Part shown: positions 6,925-13,855 of the stretch, in pieces
Layout: every line of letters starts with the position of its first letter
How positions within the stretch are numbered: position 1 is the stretch's first letter
DNA from: Synergistaceae bacterium
GTDB taxonomy: Bacteria > Synergistota > Synergistia > Synergistales > Aminobacteriaceae
DNA length: 16,570 bases
NCBI GenBank assembly: GCA_031270755.1
Contig: JAISWV010000264.1
Coordinates: forward strand, 1 to 16,570
Reading direction: 5' to 3'
Notes under the pieces: generated by a model
The model's input: only the letters and a program-made list of their open reading frames with translations
Database searches by the model: none
Told to the model about the DNA's origin: nothing
Position numbers and translations under genes: made by a program

Positions 6925-8061
6925 CTATTCTCCGCGCAAAACCAAGGCGGGCTCCACGTCGGTCGCGCGCCGGACCGGAATCAGGCACGCCGCCGCCGTC
7001 ACCACCACCGACGTCAGAATCGTGACGGGGACCAAAGCGAAGTTGAAGGTGATCGAACGGCCGAAGACGTTCATGCTGATGGTCTGCGCAAAACCCCAGC
7101 CGAACACGACCCCCAACAGCCCGCCCAAAATCGCCAGGCACAGGCCCTCGCCCAAAAATTCCGCGACGATGCTTCGGTTCTCCGCGCCGATGGCCTTCTT
7201 CAACCCGATTTCTTTGCGGCGCTCCATCACCACCGTCATCATGGTCGTCGCGACGCAGATCATCGTCAGCACCAGCACCACCAAGGTCACCAGGGTCACG
7301 AGAGCCTGGAGCTTCGACAGAACGGAGGTCTCGGACTGCGTGACGCGCTTCACCAGGCGCGGCGTGATCCCGGGAACCCGCTCCCGAATCCGGGCGGCCA
7401 AAGCGCTCAGCTCGGCCTCGTTGGCCGCGATGCTCACCTCCACCACCTCGGCCTCGCCGCTCCTGCCCGTCAATCGCTCCATCGTGTCCAGGCGCATGAA
7501 GAGGAACCCGTCCTCCACGCTGCCCGTGCGGACGACTCCGCTGATGGTCATCTCCCGGTTGAAGCGCCTTTGCCTGGCGTCGCGCCCGGTGATGGTCATG
7601 GTGTTGCCCGGGGCCAGGCGCGTAAATTCCGCCACGTCCGACCCGATAAGGAGCTCGTTCTCCTCCGAGGGCCACCCGCCTTCCACATTCCAGTAAGGGC
7701 TCGTTTTCTTCACCTGGTCGAACAGCGTCCCCGCCACCGTGTAGGGCTGCATGTTGCTGCGCACCGCCTCGTAACGGTAGGGGGCGACCCCCAGCAGGCT
7801 TTCCTGGGGAAGAAGGGCCGCGGCTTTTTCCACGTCCGTCAATTTCAGCATGGCGTCCTTCCCCGAGGCCACGAAGACCATGTTGGCCCCGTAAGAGCGG
7901 AACTCCCGCCCCATCTGTCGGGGAATGTCGTAAGTTATCGTCATCATTCCCAAAAGCACCGTGGCCCCGATGGCAATGGCCAGAAGCGCCACAGTCATCC
8001 GCGAGCGGCGGCGCAAAAGAGAACTCAGCAGCATTTTCATGTACATCTGACGTTTCGTCAT
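6925..8061 (-). CDS. FtsX/MacB-type ABC permease (second subunit) of the P19 iron locus
   Basis: The protein has 378 aa. It begins with a basic N-terminus (LLRRRSR) and one membrane helix (MTVALLAIAIGATVLLGMM, about 22-40). A periplasmic region of about 210 residues of MacB-PCD type follows. Three C-terminal helices form the FtsX domain (LVTLVTLVVLVLTMICV; FLGEGLCLAILGGLLGVVFGW; FALVPVTILTSVVVTAAACLI). MERRKEIGLKKAIGAENRSI is the cytoplasmic coupling motif that meets the ATPase, and the end (IPVRRATDVEPALVLRGE) is also typical. It probably pairs with the permease at 8144-9457 as a heterodimer. The ribosome site GGAGG lies 10 bases upstream. The 82-bp gap before it holds a GC-rich double hairpin. 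By order it matches Cj1662. Confidence 0.9.
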   Translation of the reverse strand: MTKRQMYMKMLLSSLLRRRSRMTVALLAIAIGATVLLGMMTITYDIPRQMGREFRSYGANMVFVASGKDAMLKLTDVEKAAALLPQESLLGVAPYRYEAVRSNMQPYTVAGTLFDQVKKTSPYWNVEGGWPSEENELLIGSDVAEFTRLAPGNTMTITGRDARQRRFNREMTISGVVRTGSVEDGFLFMRLDTMERLTGRSGEAEVVEVSIAANEAELSALAARIRERVPGITPRLVKRVTQSETSVLSKLQALVTLVTLVVLVLTMICVATTMMTVVMERRKEIGLKKAIGAENRSIVAEFLGEGLCLAILGGLLGVVFGWGFAQTISMNVFGRSITFNFALVPVTILTSVVVTAAACLIPVRRATDVEPALVLRGE

Positions 8062-8086
8062 CTTCCGAAAACCTCCAAAAGAATCC

Positions 8087-8126
8087 GGGGCTCCGCCCCA
8101 AACCCCGCCAGGGGCGCGGCCCCTGG
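8087..8126. repeat. GC-rich double hairpin, REP-like intergenic repeat
   Basis: There are two perfect hairpins: GGGGC-TCC-GCCCC (8087-8099) and CCAGGGGC-GCG-GCCCCTGG (8108-8126), joined by AAACCCCG. The form resembles the GGGGCTCCGCCCC...GGGGC/GCCCCTGGACCC repeats that I recall being scattered between genes in many high-GC genomes. It sits inside the operon between two ABC permease genes, with no T run on either side, so it is not a normal terminator. It may protect the mRNA 3' end or slow RNA polymerase. Confidence 0.7.
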
Positions 8127-8143
8127 ACCCATTAATTTTCCGA

Positions 8144-9457
8144 CTACCTTCCGTGCAAGACCTCCGTGGGGCGCAGGGAGAGCAGCATCCGTACCGCGGG
8201 CAGGCTGCCCAGCAGGGTGACCAGCAAGACCAGGATCGCCACCAAGGGAACCACCAGGCCCTTGACCGCTATCGCCGAGCCGAAGACGGTCCGGCCAATG
8301 ATTTGGGCAAAGCCCAAGCCCACGAAATAGCCCGCCGTTCCGCCCAGCATCGACGTCAAGACGATCTCCGTCAGGATCAGAAGGGCGACCGCCGCCCCCG
8401 TCGCGCCGATGGCCTTCAAGAGGCCGATCTCCGAGCTGCGCTCCATCACGCTGGCCGTGACCAAGTTCGATATGGCGAGGGCCGAACAAATGAGGCTCAA
8501 AACGGTCAAGAGCAGCATCAAAAGCTGGGTCTTCCGCAAAATGGCCCCCTCTGACTCCGCCACCTGCAAAACGGGTTTGGCCCGGGAGCCTGTGACCACT
8601 TCTTCGATCTGGTAGGCGATGGAGCTGATGTAGGCCGTGCAGTACCACGTGTCCCACTCTTTGCGGGAGAGGCTGTTGGGGTCTTGGGCGGCGCGTCGCG
8701 CCAGGTCGTTCTCCGGCGTGGTCAGGGCGCTGACGTCCACCCGCTGAACCAGGCCCGGGCGGTTCGACATGTCCTGCACCAAACGCAGGGGCACGAAGGC
8801 TTGATCGTCTTCCTTGCCGCCGCTGTTCACGATCGCCCGGACCTCCAAGCGTTTGCGCCCCGCTCCGTCCGGCGTCGCGGCCTCGAAGAAATCTCCCGCC
8901 TTCAGCCCCAGCTTCGCCGCCAGGTTTTGACCCAGCATGGCCCCGTCTTCGTCGTCGCGGCACCACTCTCCGGTTACGTCCCACCAGGATTTCAAGCGCT
9001 TCATGCCCGTGTCGACGGACTCTCCCGTGGGCAGGTCCAAGTGTTTGTCGAACCACGTCCCCACAAGAGTCACGGGTTGGCCGCCCACTACGGCGGCGGT
9101 CTCCAAAAAGGGCGCGAAGTCCACGATGTTGAAGGCCCAAAAGATCATCTTCATCTTCACCAGCTCGTCCTCGGCCAGATATTTTTCCGCCTTTTGCGCG
9201 TTTGCGGCGTTGGGGGCCGTGTCCTCTCCGTCTTCTTCCTCCAGCTCGTAGAGCTCGCTCAAGAACGACGTCCCCCGCGGAACGACGCTCAGGTTCGCCC
9301 CGTAGGTCTTCAGCTCTTGGTTGACCTTGTCTCCCACGTCCATCATGACCCCCAGCATCGCCGTCGCCAGCGAAACGCCCAGCGCCATGGTAAACGCGAT
9401 CATCGACAGCTTGCCCTTCTGGCGCATCAGAGCGCCCTTCAGCATTTGGCAAAACAT
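8144..9457 (-). CDS. FtsX/MacB-type ABC permease (first subunit) of the P19 iron locus
   Basis: The protein has 437 aa. An N-terminal membrane helix lies at about 18-40 (LSMIAFTMALGVSLATAMLG). A large extracytoplasmic domain follows, with an unusual acidic insert near residues 72-80 (LEEEDGEDT). Three C-terminal helices follow (LLMLLLTVLSLICSALAIS; ALLILTEIVLTSMLGGTAGYF; VPLVAILVLLVTLLGSLPA). The coupling motif is VMERSSEIGLLKAIGATGAAV, and the end is MLLSLRPTEVLHGR, as in FtsX/MacB permeases. A longer upstream frame is open, but the ATG at 9457 has AGGAG 9 bases away and overlaps the DUF2318 stop by one base (TAATG), so the two are translationally coupled. By order it matches Cj1661. Confidence 0.9.
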   Translation of the reverse strand: MFCQMLKGALMRQKGKLSMIAFTMALGVSLATAMLGVMMDVGDKVNQELKTYGANLSVVPRGTSFLSELYELEEEDGEDTAPNAANAQKAEKYLAEDELVKMKMIFWAFNIVDFAPFLETAAVVGGQPVTLVGTWFDKHLDLPTGESVDTGMKRLKSWWDVTGEWCRDDEDGAMLGQNLAAKLGLKAGDFFEAATPDGAGRKRLEVRAIVNSGGKEDDQAFVPLRLVQDMSNRPGLVQRVDVSALTTPENDLARRAAQDPNSLSRKEWDTWYCTAYISSIAYQIEEVVTGSRAKPVLQVAESEGAILRKTQLLMLLLTVLSLICSALAISNLVTASVMERSSEIGLLKAIGATGAAVALLILTEIVLTSMLGGTAGYFVGLGFAQIIGRTVFGSAIAVKGLVVPLVAILVLLVTLLGSLPAVRMLLSLRPTEVLHGR

Positions 9458-10725
9458 TATTTGAATCTCCTTTTTTCCGATTCCAGGGTCGAGGTTTCGA
9501 TGACGATACCCCCGTCCTTGATGGCGTGCTTCAGGGGGACGGGGTTGCAGCCCCCGGGAAAGCCTATTGTGGAGATGTTCATCACCACGTCGCACAGGAT
9601 GCAGATGACTTGGTCTTTGCGCTGGTAGTAGCCCGAGGCTCCGCAGACGTCGCAGGCGTCCAACCCCACGCCGTAGCCCGTTTCGCTCTTTCTGATGACG
9701 ATGTAGCGCACCCCGGTCCCGTCCGAGGCTTTATACACAAAACGATAGAGAGAGCCATCGTTCACGTTTTCCAAGGGAATGAAGACCTTGCCGTCCGCCG
9801 CGGGCAGCTCCACCGGAGGAGAGAGCTCCACCGTGCGGTTGGCGTAGCTTTGCCCCACCGTGACCACCAAGAGCGAGAACACAAGGCCCGCCGCGACCGT
9901 GGCGCCCCAGCGCACCTGGCGCTTGGCCCCAGCTTTGGCCTTGCGCCGCTGCGCCGGGTTCTCTCCCTCCAGGGCGGCGGATTTCACCCGCACGAAAAGA
10001 GCGGCACAGAGTCCCAGGGCAAGCGCCATGAGGGCGTACATGAAGCCGTCCACCCGGGGCAAAAGCCACATGAGCGGTTTCATCAGCCACTTGTAGCGGG
10101 GAATCATGTTGCGTCCCAGCAGAATCTGTGTGACGGTCATAGCCTCGAAAGCGGCCATGACGAGAATTTCCAAGGTCAATGTCGGGAAAATCAAACGCGG
10201 CGGCAATTTATTCGAACTTGCCGTGGAAAAATAAGCCACTCCCACCAGGAAGAGAATCAGAAGAGCCAAGAGGTACCCGATGACCTTGTACATGAAATCC
10301 GTGTTGAAAATCGTGTCCATCCCCACGGCGAACTCGAAAGGGTAGAGCAGCAGGTCGGGCAGGGTGTAGCCCGTCCACCCGGCCACCACCCACAGGGCGA
10401 AAAAGTGCAGCACGAACCGGTAGGCTTTGGAATCCGTAAAAGCCTGACGAGCAAACAAAATAAACGAAAAAGTGAACAAAAGGCCGATGGAGGCGGCAAT
10501 GGAGGGCAAAAGGACCCCCAGATCGTAGTACTCGCGTACCGCAAAGCCGGTCGTTCGCTTCAACACGGCGTAGATCAGCGCCGCCGCCGCGCCTATCGCG
10601 GCTCCCCAGGCAAGGTACGTCTTTTTCCCCGCCGGCTCGCTCCGGTACAGAACCGCCAGCAGCAGCGACATTGCGAGGACCGTCGAAAGCGAGTTGTTTG
10701 TGACCTTGATCAGGTATGGCAACAT
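9457..10725 (-). CDS. Multi-pass membrane protein with C-terminal DUF2318 (Fe-S-containing) domain
   Basis: The protein has 422 aa. About eight hydrophobic helices fill residues 8-300. A basic loop (QRRKAKAGAKRQVRW) precedes the last one (ATVAAGLVFSLLVVTVGQS). The extracytoplasmic tail is the DUF2318 domain: a beta-rich segment (DGKVFIPLENVNDGSLYRF), then CDVCG (C358, C361), CILC (C375, C378) and GGCNP (C393). Pfam describes such proteins as Fe-S-containing membrane proteins; the cysteines suggest a metal or redox centre facing the periplasm. In C. jejuni the equivalent Cj1660 lies between p19 and the ABC permeases, and the whole locus supports iron uptake. A role in electron transfer or Fe(III)/Fe(II) handling is inference. 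The ATG at 10725 is chosen over a TTG at 10728 because AGGAGG is 8 bases from it. A stable hairpin separates it from p19. Confidence 0.88.
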   Translation of the reverse strand: MLPYLIKVTNNSLSTVLAMSLLLAVLYRSEPAGKKTYLAWGAAIGAAAALIYAVLKRTTGFAVREYYDLGVLLPSIAASIGLLFTFSFILFARQAFTDSKAYRFVLHFFALWVVAGWTGYTLPDLLLYPFEFAVGMDTIFNTDFMYKVIGYLLALLILFLVGVAYFSTASSNKLPPRLIFPTLTLEILVMAAFEAMTVTQILLGRNMIPRYKWLMKPLMWLLPRVDGFMYALMALALGLCAALFVRVKSAALEGENPAQRRKAKAGAKRQVRWGATVAAGLVFSLLVVTVGQSYANRTVELSPPVELPAADGKVFIPLENVNDGSLYRFVYKASDGTGVRYIVIRKSETGYGVGLDACDVCGASGYYQRKDQVICILCDVVMNISTIGFPGGCNPVPLKHAIKDGGIVIETSTLESEKRRFK

Positions 10726-10757
10726 CAAAAAGTCCTCCTAATATAAGACACCATAAA

Positions 10758-10795
10758 GGCAGAGTTGTACCGGCTCAGGCCCGGTACTCTCTGCC
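10758..10795 (-). promoter_or_regulatory. Stable intercistronic hairpin between p19 and the DUF2318 gene
   Basis: GGCAGAG/CTCTGCC encloses GTACCGG/CCGGTAC with a small bulge and a 7-base loop, so 14 base pairs in all. On the minus strand it is followed only by TTTATGG, not a T run. It could be an attenuator or an mRNA-stabilising structure giving more P19 than downstream products. A separate palindrome, CGATT-A-AATCG, lies at 10803-10813. Confidence 0.65.
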
Positions 10796-10861
10796 CCATA
10801 ATCGATTAAATCGACCCCGGCTCAACTTCGATTGCTCCCGTCGAGGGGGGCGCCGCACTCC

Positions 10862-11422
10862 TTACCAGGCGCGGGGAATGTAGTCGAAGTCCCAGGATAC
10901 CTCTATAGGAGTGGTCCAATAACGGCCGGTGACGCCCGTCTCTTTGTCCACGTGAAGGAGATAGCCCTGCTTCTCGGGGTTCTCGATGATGAAGGTGATC
11001 TTGTAGCTGCCCGCTCCGTCCAGCTTGACGTTGTTGCCGTAATGAGGCCCGTCGGAGGCGCTCATGGGCATGAAGGTTCCCTCGATGACCTTGCCGCTCT
11101 TCTTCTCGGCTTTGTACCTCACGGTCAGGTTCGGCACGAAATCTCCCACGCCGTACCCCAAGTTGTTGCCTTCAGCGGCGGAAATGTCCGCCTCCAAGTG
11201 CATGTCCGCCTCGGATGCGGGAATCCCGCCCAGGCCCGCGGGCTCCATATCCACAGGCTGGAAATACACGCCCGCGATATGAAGTGGTCCTACGTCGTAC
11301 TCGTCACCCAAGGGAAACTCCTCGAACCCCGCCGTGTCCTCGCCGGGAGCGGGAGCTGCGGCAAAAGCGCAGGTAGCCGACAACACAAACACAAAAATCA
11401 ACAGCACGCCCAACTTTTTCAT
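10862..11422 (-). CDS. p19: Periplasmic iron/copper-binding protein P19 (Tp34/FetP family)
   Basis: The protein has 186 aa. A signal peptide covers residues 1-22 (MKKLGVLLIFVFVLS, cleaved near AFA). The mature domain has the family's metal site pattern: MHLEADI with H75 and E77, MPMSASDGPHYG with M120 and H127, and YLLHVD with H157. These match the His, Met, His, His and Glu ligands described for C. jejuni P19 and E. coli FetP, which bind Cu(II) and an iron-site mimic and form dimers. It would deliver iron to the FTR1 permease encoded just upstream (58 bp). The ribosome site GGAGG is 7 bases from the ATG. It is second in the operon, as in C. jejuni (cj1659) and fetMP. Confidence 0.93.
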   Translation of the reverse strand: MKKLGVLLIFVFVLSATCAFAAAPAPGEDTAGFEEFPLGDEYDVGPLHIAGVYFQPVDMEPAGLGGIPASEADMHLEADISAAEGNNLGYGVGDFVPNLTVRYKAEKKSGKVIEGTFMPMSASDGPHYGNNVKLDGAGSYKITFIIENPEKQGYLLHVDKETGVTGRYWTTPIEVSWDFDYIPRAW

Positions 11423-11480
11423 AGCAAAACCTCCATAAAATAGAATGAATGAAAACGTTTTTGTATTTTTACCCGCCGCT

Positions 11481-12701
11481 TCAAATCTTACCGCCCTCGG
11501 CGGCGATTCTGGTTTTTTTGCCCTTGCTGTGGTAATAGATAATCGAAATAACGGCCAAAACCAGAAGTACCGCTTGGGGCAAAAGGGTCTCCACGGTAGG
11601 ATAAATACCCAAAATGTCGATGGACTCCACGAAGTTCACCGGCGTCACGCCGATCACGTCGGCCTCTTGCAACTCCTTGACCCCGCCTCCCGCGAAGGCG
11701 ATGGACATGATGTACATGAGAATGCTCGTTCCCAGGAAAAACGCCCGAATGGGAATCACCAGAGAGCCGTAGCGCACGAGAACGAAAATGGCCACCAGGG
11801 CGACACACCCCACACCAAATCCTCCCCATACCATGTTGGAGTAGGTTTCCGTCTCGCCCAGCAGAGCCTGGTAGAACAAAATGGTCTCCGCTCCCTCACG
11901 GAAAACCGCCAAAAAGGCGGCAGCTCCCAAAGCGAAGCTGCTGCCCGTTTCCACGGCGGTCTGCACCTTCCCCTCGATGTAGTTCTTCCACGCTTCCGCT
12001 TCTGCCTTCGAGACCATCCAGTTGCTGACGAAAAACAAGACCACCACGGCCAGCAGCATGGCAACTCCCTCGATGATCTCTTGATTGGCGCCGCTGACCT
12101 CGAAAACAAGCTGAATGGCCACGGCGGCCAGTGCGCTGGCCACGAGGGCCGCTATCCCGCTCATGTAGACGACCCGCGTTTGCCGTCCGTTTCCGGAGCG
12201 GATGAGATATGCGGCGATAGCCGCAATGACCAAAATAGCCTCGAACCCCTCCCGCAGGATAATCACCAGCGACGCCAAAAACACTCCGACAGGACTCTCT
12301 TCCTTGCCGTCCAACTTGTCAGCGTCCTCGTGCAGCATCTTGCTCAGCGCGTCGAGAGAAGTCCGGACCTCTCGGTTACCCGCCCCCTCGGTCATCAATT
12401 TTTTGACGATGCTGAACTGGTACTCCACGGTGGAGGCGCGCTTGCCCGAAATGTAGGACAACACCGCCCGCTCGACGCCTTCTTTTTCGTAGTAGCCGAA
12501 ATAGGCGTCGTTCACCCAGTTCTTCGCTCCTTCCACGTCTTTTTTGAAGTAAGCGTCGTAGGCGTTGTTCAGAGAAACGTCCATCTGTTCCACGATCTCC
12601 CCCCAACTGCTCCACTTGCTTGCGGTAGCCGCCTCGAAGGGAAACGCGAACAAACTTGAAAGCAACAACAAAACACACACAAAATAAATTCGCACTCGCA
12701 T
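11481..12701 (-). CDS. FTR1-family high-affinity iron permease (FetM/Cj1658-like)
   Basis: The protein has 406 aa. A signal sequence (residues 1-24) is followed by a helical extracytoplasmic domain of about 110 residues (YFGYYEKEGVERAV), as in FetM-like permeases. About seven membrane helices come next. Both FTR1 iron motifs REGxE are intact: REGFE (150-154) and REGAE (268-272). FTR1 proteins move Fe(III), or iron oxidised or passed on by a partner; here the partner is P19 rather than a multicopper oxidase or EfeO/EfeB. It is the first gene of the operon, with a strong promoter 170 bases upstream. AAGGAG lies 12 bases before the ATG, which is rather far. The C-terminus is a short basic tail (YYHSKGKKTR). 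Confidence 0.93.
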   Translation of the reverse strand: MRVRIYFVCVLLLLSSLFAFPFEAATASKWSSWGEIVEQMDVSLNNAYDAYFKKDVEGAKNWVNDAYFGYYEKEGVERAVLSYISGKRASTVEYQFSIVKKLMTEGAGNREVRTSLDALSKMLHEDADKLDGKEESPVGVFLASLVIILREGFEAILVIAAIAAYLIRSGNGRQTRVVYMSGIAALVASALAAVAIQLVFEVSGANQEIIEGVAMLLAVVVLFFVSNWMVSKAEAEAWKNYIEGKVQTAVETGSSFALGAAAFLAVFREGAETILFYQALLGETETYSNMVWGGFGVGCVALVAIFVLVRYGSLVIPIRAFFLGTSILMYIMSIAFAGGGVKELQEADVIGVTPVNFVESIDILGIYPTVETLLPQAVLLVLAVISIIYYHSKGKKTRIAAEGGKI

Positions 12702-12721
12702 GACAACGAGAAACTCCTTTC

Positions 12722-12748
12722 ATTAACAACTCAAAATTAACAACTCAA
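12722..12748. repeat. Tandem 13-bp repeat in the iron-operon leader
   Basis: ATTAACAACTCAA occurs at 12722-12734 and again at 12736-12748, one base apart. It lies in the transcribed leader just upstream of the FTR1 ribosome site, so a duplication there could affect translation. Confidence 0.8.
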
Positions 12749-12833
12749 GACTTACGATTCAAAAATCCGGCAAATAAAGACACCGCTTTGGAAACCCCGC
12801 TATTTTCATCAGACCCGATGACTTTAAAAACCA

Positions 12834-12851
12834 TTGAAAATGAGTTTCCAA
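12834..12851. promoter_or_regulatory. Candidate operator downstream of the iron-operon promoter
   Basis: The inverted repeat TTGAAAA-TGAG-TTTCCAA lies about 20-35 bases after the expected transcription start. Its spacing and sequence do not fit the classic Fur box well. GTTTCCAAA at 12844-12852 also pairs perfectly with TTTGGAAAC at 12787-12795, so an mRNA stem is an alternative. An iron-responsive regulator is expected here but not shown. Confidence 0.35.
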
Positions 12852-12876
12852 AATCAAACTTTCCGACGACAACGTC

Positions 12877-12905
12877 ATATTACCTTAAAAAGTATGTCAT
12901 GTCAA
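12877..12905 (-). promoter_or_regulatory. Sigma70 promoter of the FTR1-P19 iron operon
   Basis: On the minus strand: a perfect -35 TTGACA (12905-12900), a 17-base spacer, and -10 TAATAT (12882-12877). Transcription would start near 12870, giving a leader of about 170 bases before FTR1. The promoter begins 47 bases past the stop of the gate-domain gene; no terminator is visible between, so some read-through is possible. Confidence 0.85.
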
Positions 12906-12952
12906 ACAGATTTTGAGCTAATGGAGAAATTCAATATAGAAATATAGAAACC

Positions 12953-13849
12953 TCAATATAGGAAGACCGCCGCAATCACTAAAGAGAGAACGATGAAGGG
13001 CAGCATGGTCGCCACATTCCAGGCAAATATCGACTTGGAGACGTCGGCGGGGAAAATGCCGAAAAAGTATCCTGCGTTCTGCCGCAGTGCCCTGGTGAAG
13101 TAGCCTATGCCGTTGCCCAAAAGCAGCGCGAAAACCGCCTGGGCTGTGCTTATTTCTCCGGCATCGAGGGCTCCCCGGGCCAGGGCCAAAGACGCCGAGA
13201 TACCCGCCAAAGCGGCACTGGCCACGCTCCATCCGGCTACCGGCAAGATGCTCCCTCCGAGATTTTCTTTTAAAAACATTTCCAGTCGGGGTATGACCCA
13301 AAATGCCGCGGCGTAAAATATCCACGCTACCGGCAAAGTCGCCGCCAATCGTTTGAGCCAGAAAGACGGGCTCATTCTCCCTGTTTCTCTTACGTCCATC
13401 GGCCCAAAGTCACGTTCGCTGCCCCGTGTTTTGAAGACCGCGAAGAAAAATCGCCCCATGCTGCGTAACAACAACGTGACCGCGAAAATGCCGCCCGCCG
13501 TGCCGGCCATACTGGTACAAAGCGCCAGCGTCGAAGGCCAGCGGCGCAAGTAAGCGGGGAACGAGAGGGAAACGGTCCCCCATATCGCGCCGTCCCTGGA
13601 TATTTTACTTTCTTCCATTCCCCGGGCCAGCAGCGTCGCCGCCGCTTTCGAGGATCCGACGCTGACAGCCAGTGCCGCTCCCAGAAGGGGGCCCAGACCC
13701 ATCGCTCTCATGAAGGGCAAAAAATTTTTTATAAGCGCTTCGGCGATACGCAGGCGAATCACAAGTTCCCCTACGAGCAAACCGGACACGATTCCGACGG
13801 TCATCGAGATCTCGCCCTTCAAAAGATCGGTCAACGACTGTCCCGGCAT
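12953..13849 (-). CDS. Nucleoside-recognition (gate) domain membrane protein
   Basis: The protein has 298 aa with about eight hydrophobic helices (for example IVSGLLVGELVIRL, MGLGPLLGAALAVSVGS, IPRLEMFLKENLGGS preceded by a helix, and a C-terminal MLPFIVLSLVIAAVFLY). The stretch GSSKAAATLLARGMEE (65-80), with SRDGAIWGTVSLSFPAYLRR after it, resembles the gate domain shared by nucleoside transporters and the SpmA/SpmB-like proteins, in which a GxSxAA loop precedes paired helices. The substrate is unknown; a transporter role is inferred. The ATG at 13849 lies 6 bases after the PBP stop, so the two genes form one unit. A second ATG at 13804 (residue 16) with AAGGGCGAG upstream is also possible. 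The family call is moderate; the membrane nature is clear. Confidence 0.62.
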   Translation of the reverse strand: MPGQSLTDLLKGEISMTVGIVSGLLVGELVIRLRIAEALIKNFLPFMRAMGLGPLLGAALAVSVGSSKAAATLLARGMEESKISRDGAIWGTVSLSFPAYLRRWPSTLALCTSMAGTAGGIFAVTLLLRSMGRFFFAVFKTRGSERDFGPMDVRETGRMSPSFWLKRLAATLPVAWIFYAAAFWVIPRLEMFLKENLGGSILPVAGWSVASAALAGISASLALARGALDAGEISTAQAVFALLLGNGIGYFTRALRQNAGYFFGIFPADVSKSIFAWNVATMLPFIVLSLVIAAVFLY

Positions 13850-13855
13850 CGGCGT

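Noticed and set aside
6227..8101. A 624-codon minus-strand frame including the ABC ATPase, as if a fusion protein
   Set aside because: The part before the ATG at 6913 is an out-of-frame reading of the permease. The real ATPase start has a good ribosome site.
6260..8220. Two long plus-strand open frames opposite the ABC ATPase and permease
   Set aside because: Shadow frames of strongly supported ABC genes; no recognisable protein features.
9526..10746. A 406-codon open frame on the plus strand opposite the DUF2318 gene
   Set aside because: It is rich in His, Arg, Gln and Gly, has no domain pattern, and lies wholly opposite a gene with clear helices and cysteine motifs. High GC leaves such antisense frames open.
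11445..12659. A 404-codon open frame on the plus strand opposite FTR1
   Set aside because: Low-complexity composition with no motif, antisense to an intact FTR1 with both REGxE motifs.
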